From an uncultured Vampirovibrio sp. (GTDB taxonomy: Bacteria > Cyanobacteriota > Vampirovibrionia > Gastranaerophilales > Gastranaerophilaceae): a stretch of 57,828 nucleotides of DNA. The stretch covers positions 1-57,828 of the forward strand of contig CAJTWU010000009.1 of assembly GCA_910579975.1 (NCBI GenBank). The letters run 5' to 3'. A program made the position numbers and the translations under genes. Of the stretch, positions 8,961-17,537 are shown in pieces; within the stretch, counting starts at the first letter, position 1; every line of letters begins with the position of its first letter. Under the pieces are notes generated by a model. It was not told the DNA's origin. It saw only the letters and a program-made list of their open reading frames with translations, and did no database searches.

Positions 8961-8965
8961 GTAAA

Positions 8966-9808
8966 TCAACCTAAAACTTTTAGAGCAGCTATTTTCATTA
9001 AATTTGCATCAGGAATTTTCCCGGTCCAAATTTCAATAGCTCTTTGTGCCTGATAAATAAGCATATCTAAACCTTCAACTGTTCTAAATCCTCGTTTTGC
9101 AGCTTCTTTTAAAAATACTGTTTTAATAGGATTATAAACGATATCATAAAAAATAGTTTCAGGATTAAGATTGTCAAAATCCTTTGGCTCTAAAGGCATT
9201 TCACCGGCAATGTACCCGCGCATTCCAATCGGGGTTGCATTAACTATTATTGCAGAGTCTGCAAGGCTTCTAATATTTTGTATCTGATAAACATTGAAAT
9301 TTATTTTTGGGAATTTTGCTCTCATATACTCTAATGTTTGTCTGGAATTAATAATATTCCTTGTATAAAAATTAATACTACTAATTCCTTTTTCTGCAAG
9401 TCCTACAACTGCAGCACGCGCTGCACCGCCGGTACCAAGAATACTTGCTGTTTTATCGGCTAGTTTAATTTCTGTAGGAATAGCTTTTTTAAAACCATAA
9501 ATATCGGTGTTATAACCCATAAAAGATTTATCTTCATTTATTTTTACAGTATTAACACATCCTGCAATATTAGCATAGTCATCAATGTCATCTAAGAATA
9601 ATGACATAGGAACTTTTAAGGGAAGAGTGACATTAAAACCGTTGTATCCGTTGGATTTTAGATACTTTATCCTTGAAATTAAATCTTCAGGAGGTGTTTC
9701 TAATACATCATAAGAACCTTCCAGATGAAGACTTTCAAATCCGGCTTTTTGTATAGCCGCAGAAATTGAATGAGTTAACGGATATCCAATAATTCCAAGT
9801 TTATACAT
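8966..9808 (-). CDS. aroE: Shikimate dehydrogenase
   Basis: 280-residue NADPH-dependent enzyme of aromatic amino acid synthesis (3-dehydroshikimate to shikimate). Visible: the substrate-binding IGYPLTHSIS opening (7-16), catalytic Lys65 in NVTLPLKVPM, NTD with the paired Asp near 100-102, and the nucleotide loop LGTGGAARAA near 124-133. Length is normal. The ATG at 9808 has a GGGGA ribosome site. Other shikimate-pathway genes in this window (aroQ, aroH) are dispersed rather than clustered. Confidence 0.95.
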   Translation of the reverse strand: MYKLGIIGYPLTHSISAAIQKAGFESLHLEGSYDVLETPPEDLISRIKYLKSNGYNGFNVTLPLKVPMSLFLDDIDDYANIAGCVNTVKINEDKSFMGYNTDIYGFKKAIPTEIKLADKTASILGTGGAARAAVVGLAEKGISSINFYTRNIINSRQTLEYMRAKFPKINFNVYQIQNIRSLADSAIIVNATPIGMRGYIAGEMPLEPKDFDNLNPETIFYDIVYNPIKTVFLKEAAKRGFRTVEGLDMLIYQAQRAIEIWTGKIPDANLMKIAALKVLG

Positions 9809-9828
9809 ATTAATCCCCTTTTCCTGTA

Positions 9829-9837
9829 ATTATAGCA
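9829..9837 (-). promoter_or_regulatory. Extended -10 promoter for aroE
   Basis: The minus strand reads TGC-TATAAT, 20 bases before the aroE start codon. It is divergent from, and only about 40 bases away from, the sigma-28-like promoter of the 9929 gene. Confidence 0.5.
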
Positions 9838-9845
9838 TTATTTTA

Positions 9846-9861
9846 TGTAAATTATTGTAAC
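9846..9861 (+). promoter_or_regulatory. Paired TGTAA(A/C) direct repeat, 10-bp period
   Basis: TGTAAA-TTAT-TGTAAC, two half-sites in the same orientation with starts 10 bp apart. The second half-site ends exactly 17 bp before the sigma-28-like -35 at 9879. The same pair with the same spacing occurs at 36844-36859. The layout suggests an activator site. Confidence 0.6.
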
Positions 9862-9878
9862 AAAAGCAGATATTTATC

Positions 9879-9906
9879 TAAAGTTTTACAACAATATAGC
9901 CGTAAT
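9879..9906 (+). promoter_or_regulatory. Sigma-28-like promoter of the 9929 gene
   Basis: TAAAGTTT, a 12-base spacer, then GCCGTAAT. The left half equals the enterobacterial FliA -35 consensus (TAAAGTTT), and the right half resembles GCCGATAA with one extra spacer base. Eleven bases from GCCGTAAT onward (GCCGTAATACA) are identical to the promoter at 36799-36826. Confidence 0.6.
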
Positions 9907-9928
9907 ACAAACTATAAGGAGTAAAACT

Positions 9929-10471
9929 ATGTCTGATAACAATATAAATCCCAATCCGCTGCCACAAAGCGGAAAAATAATTGATGAAGCTAATTATAAA
10001 ATAAGGGCTCCGCGTCAGAGTGGACCTGCTGCTGTTGGCCGGGGAGGTGACCCGTTATTCAGAAATATTCGTGCAACTAAAGAACAGTTAATTGAGCTTT
10101 TGGATGAAACTACCACTGTTCAAGATTGGGTTCAGCGTGAGACTTGTAATAATGTTGCATTAGCTTGCTTAGACAATGAAAATTTAAAAGAAATTTATTT
10201 TGAAATTAAAGATGGATTTGGTGAATACGGTCCTATTATGTTAATGGGTTTCAAAACCCCGCAAGGAGTAGAAATTCCGCGTTTAAAAATCCTTGATACT
10301 AATGGAGAAGTTCTTCAGGTTCTAACAGGACCAATGGCTATGGAAGAACTAAATAAACGTGCTTTAGCATTCAAAGAGTCTAAAAATGGATATGAAGCTC
10401 TGGATTTGCCTGAAGAAGAAGGCGCAGTGATTATTCAGGACTATTCAGGTAATCCTGAAGATTATGCTTAA
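9929..10471 (+). CDS. Hypothetical soluble protein with sigma-28-like promoter
   Basis: 180-residue protein that I do not recognise. The first 50 residues are polar, Pro- and Gly-rich (NPNPLPQSG, APRQSG, GRGGDP) and probably disordered. Residues 52-150 look globular, with helices (KEQLIELLDETT) and strands (IYFEIKDGFGEYGPIMLMGFK). There is no signal peptide or membrane segment. A clear AAGGAG ribosome site precedes the ATG. It is a single gene with a sigma-28-like promoter and a TGTAAC direct repeat, which ties it to the flagellum-linked set. Its stop codon overlaps the convergent stop of the next gene. Confidence 0.75.
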   Translation: MSDNNINPNPLPQSGKIIDEANYKIRAPRQSGPAAVGRGGDPLFRNIRATKEQLIELLDETTTVQDWVQRETCNNVALACLDNENLKEIYFEIKDGFGEYGPIMLMGFKTPQGVEIPRLKILDTNGEVLQVLTGPMAMEELNKRALAFKESKNGYEALDLPEEEGAVIIQDYSGNPEDYA

Positions 10472-13416
10472 TTCTTTTTCAATATTATTCCATTAAGTTT
10501 GCAAAATGAATTTAATACATTAAATTCTTCTTTAATGCTTTTTTGCAATGCTTTTTGTTCGGTTACTATTGGTATATTCTTTGCATTTTGAAACATTTTC
10601 AACGCTTGTTTAATATAAGTATTTCTGCTTCCTGATTTTGGTAAAGCAAGTTCTTGATATAGCCTTGCACTTTGTAAATATGCTTTTACAAGTATAAATT
10701 GCAAGTCAAATTGCTTAGCAATGAATATACATTTTTCTAAATAAACTTTTGAAGACTCAAAATCTTGCTTTGCAAGATAAATTTCTCCAATTAATTTATT
10801 AAACAATGCTATAAAATAGTAATTATTTATATTAGGTCCTTGAGCTATATCCAATGCCTTTGTAGCAATATCAAGAGCAAATTGTGTTCCGCTTGTTATA
10901 AGCTTAATCTCTGCAATTAAATACCAGGATAGCAACACTCCGGTTGCAACCTTTTCTTTTGCAAAATAAGCTACTTGTTCTTCCAATATTTCTAAGGCTT
11001 TTTTTGTTTGATTATTGTCTTTTAACATTTTAGCAAGCAATGTTTTAAGAATATTTTTTGTAAAACTATCATTCACATTATTTGCATAAGCAGCAACATT
11101 GAATAACTCCGTATGAAGAGTGTTATAGTCTTTTTCAAAAAATTTGTTAAGAATATCAATAAAGTTCCAGCGCGAAACTATAAATGTATCCATATTGTCT
11201 AATGAATATTCTTTTAAAATATCATCAAGAATTTTACTTGAAGTCTTGATATCACCCTTTATAGTATTAGCTAGAGCTAGTAAAAGATTTGTTTTGCATA
11301 TTAGTGTCGGTTCTGTTGTCTGATTTTTATCTAAAATATCATAAATAGTTTGAATAACCTCAAAAGCTCTATTATTTCCCTGAAATACAAGTGCTTCTGC
11401 AAAATCAAAATAAACTCCTACCCACATTTCAAATAAGTCTTTAATTTTGATTTGAGGGGTGTCTTTTCCTTTTGATAAGATTTTTTCTAAATCTGATAAG
11501 ATTTCTGTTTCAACAGTATTAATTAATTGTCCGCAGTTGCCTAATCTTAAAAGCGGTTTTATTAATCTTGATTTAATAAGAGTTCTTTCTAACTGCATTT
11601 CAACAGGAAGTTTATTTAAAACACTTTCTGTACATTCAATTGTTCCCCAATAATTTCCGCTTTTCATAGAACACGATGCAAGATAGCCTAATAATTCAAT
11701 ATGTTCAGCTTCTTCATTGTCTTCAATTAACATTATTGCTTTTTGTAAATAATCAAATGCTGCATTGTGGTCAATTGGTTCTAAAAGTTTTCCCACCCTT
11801 GTGTAAATATTTTTCTTAATCTTTTGATAATGAGGACTGGTTTTATTTTCAATAAGTTTTAATGCTTGTTTTTGTGAAATAATATAAAGCCCGATATCAC
11901 CAATATAAGAAGCTTGCTTCATTAAAAGTGTCCATACTTCAAAAGCATGGTCATTGTTATTAAGTTTCTGAACTATGTATCCTAACAAAGCTACAGACGA
12001 TTGTTTATAAATGCTAATTATTTCTTGTAAGATATTAAGGATTTCTTCAAAACACTCATCATCTTTGACTATAGAAACAATATTCTTCCAAATATCTGAA
12101 CTTTTGAATTCAAAAGATAAATTATTTATTTGTGTAATATAACCATTATTTACCAATGTATCAATAATACGCTCAAATTTTTCCGGAGAATTATTATCAA
12201 AATTTTCTAATGCTGCCGGATATAGTTTTGAACCCAAAACAGACATTGCAATAAGCATTCTATATGCTGGTAAATCATTTTGTTTTAATATACTTAGCCT
12301 TGTCTTAATAAGTGTTTCCAAGTTGTTATATGCCGGCATTTTTAAATTAAATTTTTGCGTATCAGCTTTTAAAAGTACCATTTGTTCAATAATTGAAGGA
12401 TTACCGGCTGATACTTTTGAAGCAAAATTGATAAAATCCTTACCAAAGTTAAATTCAGTATATTGTTTAAGGAATGTTTCAATCTGTGTTTCTGTAAAAG
12501 GAGCTATGGTTAAGTCTAAATAATTTTCGTTAGATAAATTAGGTGAAGAAATTAGACCTAAACCTGGTTTTGGTTCGGTGGTAATAAAAATGAATTTACT
12601 CCGCTCCTGGATAAGCTCTTCTTGCAAGAGTTCTTTGATAAAGTCATAAGACATTCCATCTATAAAATCAAAATTATCAATAATGAATATTACTTTCATT
12701 TTTTCAACAATGGTTAAGATGACTTTTTTCATAATAATAAACATCTTAGCTTTGTTGAAATAAATATTTTCATAGATATCAAGGCTATCCGGATATAAAA
12801 AATTAAGTAAATCTAATATTTCATTACTTGTAAGAGATGGAAAATCTTGTTTGAAAAATTTTAAAGAATTTTTCTTAAGTTGTAAAGTATCAGGGCAAAA
12901 ATTATTAATGTTAAAGAAGTTTAATAACAAATCTTGAAAATATCCAAATGGTGATAATTGAGTTATTTGGGTACAAGTTCCAAGAAGCCAAATTAGCTTG
13001 GCATTTTTTAATTCATTAATACTATATCTTAGGACAAGATTTTTACCAATACCGCTTTCTCCGGCTAAAGTAATAATTTTGGCATCAGCATCTTTTATCC
13101 CTTCAATAAGTTTTGCCTTAATTTTTTGCTGAGAATTTAAAGAAGCAAAATAAACCGGTTGGATTTTATCAGCAGCATTTACTTCTGGTTTTACAAATTC
13201 AATACCGCATTTTCTGCACTTTTTTGCTTCAGGTAAATTTGCAGCCTTGCATTCAGTACAGATTTTTAATAAAATTTTTCCGCAAGAACTACAGGTTGTA
13301 GCTGTAATTGGATTATAATTCCCGCATTCTTTGCACAATGACCCTGCTTTTGCGCCACAAAAGCTGCATTTTAAAGAATTATCTTCAATTTCTTTTTTGC
13401 ATTTGGGACATTGCAT
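10468..13416 (-). CDS. Zinc ribbon - STAND-like ATPase - TPR protein
   Basis: 982-residue protein. Three consecutive zinc ribbons with CxxC pairs occupy about 3-71. An ATPase domain follows with Walker A GESGIGKN at 119-126 and Walker B IFIIDNFD at 243-250. The residue after the P-loop Lys is Asn instead of Ser/Thr. From about 470 to 960 there are helical TPR-like repeats (for example LGEIYLAKQDFESSKVYLEK). The order resembles signalling proteins in which zinc ribbons and an AAA_16/TPR module flank a class III cyclase, but no cyclase domain is present. It is the last gene of a three-gene operon with two acidic proteins, suggesting a sensory scaffold. No substrate can be named. Confidence 0.8.
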   Translation of the reverse strand: MQCPKCKKEIEDNSLKCSFCGAKAGSLCKECGNYNPITATTCSSCGKILLKICTECKAANLPEAKKCRKCGIEFVKPEVNAADKIQPVYFASLNSQQKIKAKLIEGIKDADAKIITLAGESGIGKNLVLRYSINELKNAKLIWLLGTCTQITQLSPFGYFQDLLLNFFNINNFCPDTLQLKKNSLKFFKQDFPSLTSNEILDLLNFLYPDSLDIYENIYFNKAKMFIIMKKVILTIVEKMKVIFIIDNFDFIDGMSYDFIKELLQEELIQERSKFIFITTEPKPGLGLISSPNLSNENYLDLTIAPFTETQIETFLKQYTEFNFGKDFINFASKVSAGNPSIIEQMVLLKADTQKFNLKMPAYNNLETLIKTRLSILKQNDLPAYRMLIAMSVLGSKLYPAALENFDNNSPEKFERIIDTLVNNGYITQINNLSFEFKSSDIWKNIVSIVKDDECFEEILNILQEIISIYKQSSVALLGYIVQKLNNNDHAFEVWTLLMKQASYIGDIGLYIISQKQALKLIENKTSPHYQKIKKNIYTRVGKLLEPIDHNAAFDYLQKAIMLIEDNEEAEHIELLGYLASCSMKSGNYWGTIECTESVLNKLPVEMQLERTLIKSRLIKPLLRLGNCGQLINTVETEILSDLEKILSKGKDTPQIKIKDLFEMWVGVYFDFAEALVFQGNNRAFEVIQTIYDILDKNQTTEPTLICKTNLLLALANTIKGDIKTSSKILDDILKEYSLDNMDTFIVSRWNFIDILNKFFEKDYNTLHTELFNVAAYANNVNDSFTKNILKTLLAKMLKDNNQTKKALEILEEQVAYFAKEKVATGVLLSWYLIAEIKLITSGTQFALDIATKALDIAQGPNINNYYFIALFNKLIGEIYLAKQDFESSKVYLEKCIFIAKQFDLQFILVKAYLQSARLYQELALPKSGSRNTYIKQALKMFQNAKNIPIVTEQKALQKSIKEEFNVLNSFCKLNGIILKKN

Positions 13417-13423
13417 CTACCGA

Positions 13424-14545
13424 TTAATCCTTTACAAGTTCTATAATATCATTCAGTATATCCAAAACAGTTTCTTCTGAAAAGTCTAATTTTTCTGCAA
13501 TTTCTGCTACAGAAAGATTTTCTTCATATTTCAGTTTACAAACTTGAAGTAATTTCTTTTCAGGGTGTTTAGAGTCTAATTGTTGTAAATCATTACAAAT
13601 TCCCTCAACATCAAATTCTTGAATTTCAGGTTCATAACTAAAACAATTGAAATCAGGAATATTATATGTTTCAGAAGTACTTTCATATTCATTGAGAATT
13701 TCAACTTCTTCCGTATCTTCTTTTAAATCAAAATCCGGAGTTTCTTCTATAAATGGACTTTCTGCAAGTTCTTCTGTTAGTATATCTTCTTGTTCTTCAA
13801 TAAGAGTATCAGAGGGTTCTTCCAAAAGCTCAAAGCTTTTAGTATCTTCATTGTCTTGAAAAGATACACCATTAATCATATTATCTACTAAAGTTTTGTC
13901 GACATCAGGCTCAATTGCTTCTGAAAATTCTGCAATAGGCTCTAATATGTTTTCTTCTTGTTCTTGTATTTCATTTATTTCTTCGTATGTTTCTTCTTCA
14001 AATACTTCAACAGGAGGATTTGTTTCCAAAAACAAACTTTCTTCTTCTTCTATTTCAGGTTCAGACTCTATCTCATAAGCCAATTCTTCTTGCTCTTCAA
14101 TTACTTCTTCTTGCAAATCGAAGCTTTCAATCTCTTCTGTAGTTTCTTCAAACTCTGTATCAGAATTAATGACTAAATCTTTTTCAAAAGATAGTTCAGG
14201 CTGAATAATGGTTTCTTCTTTTGGTGTTTCAAGAACTATTTCAGGAATTTCATTTACAACAGGTTTTGGCTGCAATGAAACTTTGGTTATAGCTTCCACA
14301 TTGCTTATAACACGATGTTTATTTTTTGTATTAAAATTCAGTTTTTTAGGCACTGTTATTAATGATGTCGCAACAACTTTGTTTAAATATGCAGCAATTA
14401 CATCTTCATTAGTAACAGAACCTAATACGACTTTTGAATGGTCGTAAACATCTTGGACAATATCATCAAGAATTGGTTCACATCCAGAATATTTGTCATT
14501 TTGTTTTATTAATGAAACTATTATATCGTAATATTTCTTTTCCAT
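13424..14545 (-). CDS. Acidic protein with C-terminal sigma-region-4-like HTH
   Basis: 373-residue protein of unknown function. A helical N-terminal domain (about 1-80) is followed by about 240 residues very rich in Glu, probably disordered. The last 45 residues (VCKLKYEENLSVAEIAEKL then DFSEETVLDIL) resemble a sigma-70 region 4 or ECF-type helix-turn-helix. No sigma region 2 is present, so it is not a complete sigma factor. It lies 7 bases before the zinc-ribbon ATPase gene and 15 bases after the membrane protein gene. The acidic linker could keep the HTH tethered or autoinhibited, which is inference. Confidence 0.7.
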   Translation of the reverse strand: MEKKYYDIIVSLIKQNDKYSGCEPILDDIVQDVYDHSKVVLGSVTNEDVIAAYLNKVVATSLITVPKKLNFNTKNKHRVISNVEAITKVSLQPKPVVNEIPEIVLETPKEETIIQPELSFEKDLVINSDTEFEETTEEIESFDLQEEVIEEQEELAYEIESEPEIEEEESLFLETNPPVEVFEEETYEEINEIQEQEENILEPIAEFSEAIEPDVDKTLVDNMINGVSFQDNEDTKSFELLEEPSDTLIEEQEDILTEELAESPFIEETPDFDLKEDTEEVEILNEYESTSETYNIPDFNCFSYEPEIQEFDVEGICNDLQQLDSKHPEKKLLQVCKLKYEENLSVAEIAEKLDFSEETVLDILNDIIELVKD

Positions 14546-14560
14546 AACTCTCTTTTTCTC

Positions 14561-16690
14561 TTATAATTTAATTACTAATACAGGGTTTCCTGAAACATTG
14601 CCAAATACGCCCATGTTCATATTGAGACTAATACTTAAAGCTTTTTTAACTGTTTTTAAGATTAAGTCATCAATAGTAGGCTCTCCGCTAGAAGCAAGTA
14701 TGCCTTTGACATCAAATTGTTTAGTGCCTTTATTATATTCCAATTCAACTGCTATTTTATTTGTTATAGGTTGTTTCGTTAGAAGTAAAAGCTCTGTTTT
14801 TAAATTTAATTGAATAATTTTACCCATTTTAGTGAAGTATCGTTCAGCAGTCTTGCTAGCTTTGTAACCTGCTGGAATTTCAAATTCTACTCTAAGATTT
14901 GAAACAGTAATAGAAGCATCAAGGTTTTGCTCAATAGCAGGTATTGAAACGGCATTACCTTCATTAGTATTTAGCTGTACTTTTACATTCTCAACAGTTT
15001 CTACAGGCATAGCATCTTCTACAGGAAGAACTGAATCGGTTGGTTCAGGTGTTTGAATTGCATTTTGTGTATTATCACCTATATCGTTACCTGATTGTTG
15101 AGGAACGATGAACTTAGTATAGCTGTAATATCCAACAATTGCGAGTATTGCAATAACACCTACTATTGGGATTAGTAAGCTTTTAGATTTAGGTGCACCA
15201 ACAGGTGTTATTGCATCTTCCTGTTGGAAAAGAGTATCTATTTGTTCTGAATTTTCTTGTTCAACCTGTTCTGCTGTTTCAGGCTCAACCACATATTCTA
15301 AAGAGTCTTCAGTAAGTTCTGTAATTATTTCATCTTGTTGTTCATTTTCTAGTGTATCTATACTAGGTGTTACAGCTGTAGAAAAATCAAAATCACTATC
15401 TTGTTCTTCTTCCATAGCTGTTTCTTCAACTGAAATTTCTTCAAATTCAGGCTCTTCTATAATATCTAGCGTAGAATTTTCTTCTTCTTCTTCTTTATTG
15501 ATTTCTTCGAAAGTTGGTTCTTCATCAAATACAATAGGATTATCAAAGTCTAATTTTGAAGAATCAATCATATTAATTGTAATTTCGTCATCATTATCTG
15601 TAGAGATTTCTTCCTGAATATTTTCTGCAAAATCAGGCAATGGTTGTTCTTCATATGCACCGGCATCAAGCATTTGAATAGAATCCGTATCAAAATCATT
15701 GCTAAAACCAATATTTTCTGCGTCATATTGTTCTACAGTTTCTTCTTCAAAATTATTATCAATTACTTTAGCATCGTCATCATCATCTTCTTCAAGAGGA
15801 TTAGATAATGATATTTCTTCAAAAGGTGTAATTTCTTCTTCAAAATCCAGAGCCATTGTATCATTATCAGCAAAAGAGAAGTCGTTAGTTTCATCCAATG
15901 CTAATGTATCAGACTCTTCAATTACTTCAAATTCTTCAAGAACAGCCCCGCCTAAACTAAAATCAGTATTATCATCTACTTCTAAAAGTTCTTCAGTTTG
16001 ACTAATTATTTCATCAGTTTCTTCTTCAATTTCATCAGCCTCTGGAATAGATACAAAGTTAAAAACAATTTTTGCTTTAGAAGCTTTTTGTAATTTTAAT
16101 CTTGCTTCTTTTGAGTCCAGGAGTGTTCTATAAAAACTAATTTTATCAGTTAGTTTATTATCTAAATAATCAAATATTAAGCTTTCAAAATTATCCGGTA
16201 AATCTTCTTCGTATTTATTTACTAAGCTAGACTCGATATCATAAAATGATATTAATTCATCTTCATTGATATGATAATAACCATTAAACTCGGAGTCTGT
16301 ATTAATAGAAGATGGCGTAATAAAACCTGTTACTAAGCCATTAGATAACTCTTCACTTACTTTAATAAACATATAAGCTACAGGAAGCAAATTATTATCA
16401 AAATGAGCCTTTGGTACAAACAGTTCATTGTCATTAAAATATAGTCTTACATCAATATAATTGTCTTTTATATAAATATCAGAAATGTCAAGTTCTTCTA
16501 ATATTTGACAAATGTTATGCACGCCTGTTTCTGTATCAACTGCATAATCTTCAAAATATTTTTTTGCAAAATTTGCAGCTGCAACATTTGCTACGGCCTT
16601 GTTTCTAAGCTCTGGATTTTCTATAAGTTTACAGATGTTTTTAGCATTATCTAAATCAAATTCTTCTATTAAAAAGCTATCATTATTCAC
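14561..16690 (-). CDS. Acidic single-pass membrane protein
   Basis: 709-residue protein starting at GTG (16690) behind a GGGAGAG ribosome site. Residues 1-215 form a globular N-terminal domain. Residues 216-495 are a Glu/Asp-rich low-complexity stretch. One transmembrane helix (about 505-525, LLIPIVGVIAILAIVGYYSY) follows a Lys-rich cytoplasmic side (APKSKS), predicting N-in/C-out topology. The outer 180 residues end in a domain with TIDDLILKTVKKAL and a repeated beta pattern, faintly like TonB/TolA C-termini. It is first in the operon with the HTH protein and the zinc-ribbon ATPase, so signal passage from envelope to cytoplasm is an attractive but unproven role. Confidence 0.7.
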   Translation of the reverse strand: MNNDSFLIEEFDLDNAKNICKLIENPELRNKAVANVAAANFAKKYFEDYAVDTETGVHNICQILEELDISDIYIKDNYIDVRLYFNDNELFVPKAHFDNNLLPVAYMFIKVSEELSNGLVTGFITPSSINTDSEFNGYYHINEDELISFYDIESSLVNKYEEDLPDNFESLIFDYLDNKLTDKISFYRTLLDSKEARLKLQKASKAKIVFNFVSIPEADEIEEETDEIISQTEELLEVDDNTDFSLGGAVLEEFEVIEESDTLALDETNDFSFADNDTMALDFEEEITPFEEISLSNPLEEDDDDDAKVIDNNFEEETVEQYDAENIGFSNDFDTDSIQMLDAGAYEEQPLPDFAENIQEEISTDNDDEITINMIDSSKLDFDNPIVFDEEPTFEEINKEEEEENSTLDIIEEPEFEEISVEETAMEEEQDSDFDFSTAVTPSIDTLENEQQDEIITELTEDSLEYVVEPETAEQVEQENSEQIDTLFQQEDAITPVGAPKSKSLLIPIVGVIAILAIVGYYSYTKFIVPQQSGNDIGDNTQNAIQTPEPTDSVLPVEDAMPVETVENVKVQLNTNEGNAVSIPAIEQNLDASITVSNLRVEFEIPAGYKASKTAERYFTKMGKIIQLNLKTELLLLTKQPITNKIAVELEYNKGTKQFDVKGILASSGEPTIDDLILKTVKKALSISLNMNMGVFGNVSGNPVLVIKL

Positions 16691-16821
16691 TTAGGCACTC
16701 TCCCTCATTATGAGCTTATAATACCATATTATTAAAAAAAAATCCATCTGTTGAGCATGCTTAAAATTGACTTATTTAATAAAATAATTAAACCATTTAG
16801 TGTATTTTTTTTTAACTTAAT

Positions 16822-16849
16822 TAAAGATTAAGCATGTTTTCATCGTTAA
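16822..16849 (+). promoter_or_regulatory. Sigma-28-like promoter of the lytic transglycosylase
   Basis: TAAAGATT, 12 bases, ATCGTTAA: the same element lengths and spacing as at 9879 and 36799. The -10 agrees with GCCGATAA at six of eight positions. The predicted start lies about 15 bases before the ATG, leaving room for the AAAGGA ribosome site. No TGTAAC pair is present upstream. Confidence 0.5.
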
Positions 16850-16871
16850 CCATTACTGAAAGGACAAAATC

Positions 16872-17537
16872 ATGTTTTCATCAATGATACAAAATTTGTT
16901 ATCCTCATCAGGACAAGCATCTGCAATGCAGCGTGCTGTGCAGATGAATAGTTATGCAAATAGTTTAAGTGCGCAATGGACGCCTGTTGAAAAAACAGCT
17001 GCAAATAGTGTAGCTAAAGAAACTCCGGCTTTTGATAAAGTTTTACAAGCTTCTGCAAAAACTAAATTTGGAGACTTGTTAACTAATCCGGCTACCAGAG
17101 TTAATGCTCAAATTTATACAAATACAGCCGGTGCAATACAAACAAAACCTGATTATTCAAATAAAACTAAAGTAAAAGAGCTTATTTCAAAAGTTGCTAA
17201 AAAACATGGAGTTGATGAAAAACTGGTTAATGCACTTGTCAATCAAGAATCAGGATTTAATCCTAATGCCAAATCAAAAGTAGGAGCAATGGGATTAATG
17301 CAGTTAATGCCCGCAACAGCAAAGGGATTGGGTGTTACTAATCCAATGGATCCAGAGCAAAATGTAGAAGGTGGAGTTAAGTACCTAAAATCAATGCTGA
17401 ATAAATATAACGGCAATATTATACTTGCTCTTGCTGCATATAATGCAGGACCCGGAGCTGTTGATAAATATGATGGAGTTCCTCCATATAAAGAAACTCA
17501 AAATTATGTTAAATCAATTCTTGCTAATTACCTGTAA
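16872..17537 (+). CDS. SLT-family lytic transglycosylase
   Basis: 221-residue protein with a C-terminal Slt70-like domain (about 100-221): catalytic Glu126 in NQESGFNP, the GAMGLMQLMP motif, ALAAYNAGPGAV, and the terminal TQNYVKSILANY. It cleaves peptidoglycan glycan strands with anhydro-sugar formation. There is no Sec signal peptide. The N-terminal 95 residues are polar and flexible, beginning MFSSMIQNLLSSSG. Together with the sigma-28-like promoter this suggests export by the flagellar apparatus to open the wall for rod assembly, as FlgJ-type enzymes do; that is inference. The gene ends one base before the convergent membrane protein gene. Confidence 0.9.
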   Translation: MFSSMIQNLLSSSGQASAMQRAVQMNSYANSLSAQWTPVEKTAANSVAKETPAFDKVLQASAKTKFGDLLTNPATRVNAQIYTNTAGAIQTKPDYSNKTKVKELISKVAKKHGVDEKLVNALVNQESGFNPNAKSKVGAMGLMQLMPATAKGLGVTNPMDPEQNVEGGVKYLKSMLNKYNGNIILALAAYNAGPGAVDKYDGVPPYKETQNYVKSILANYL

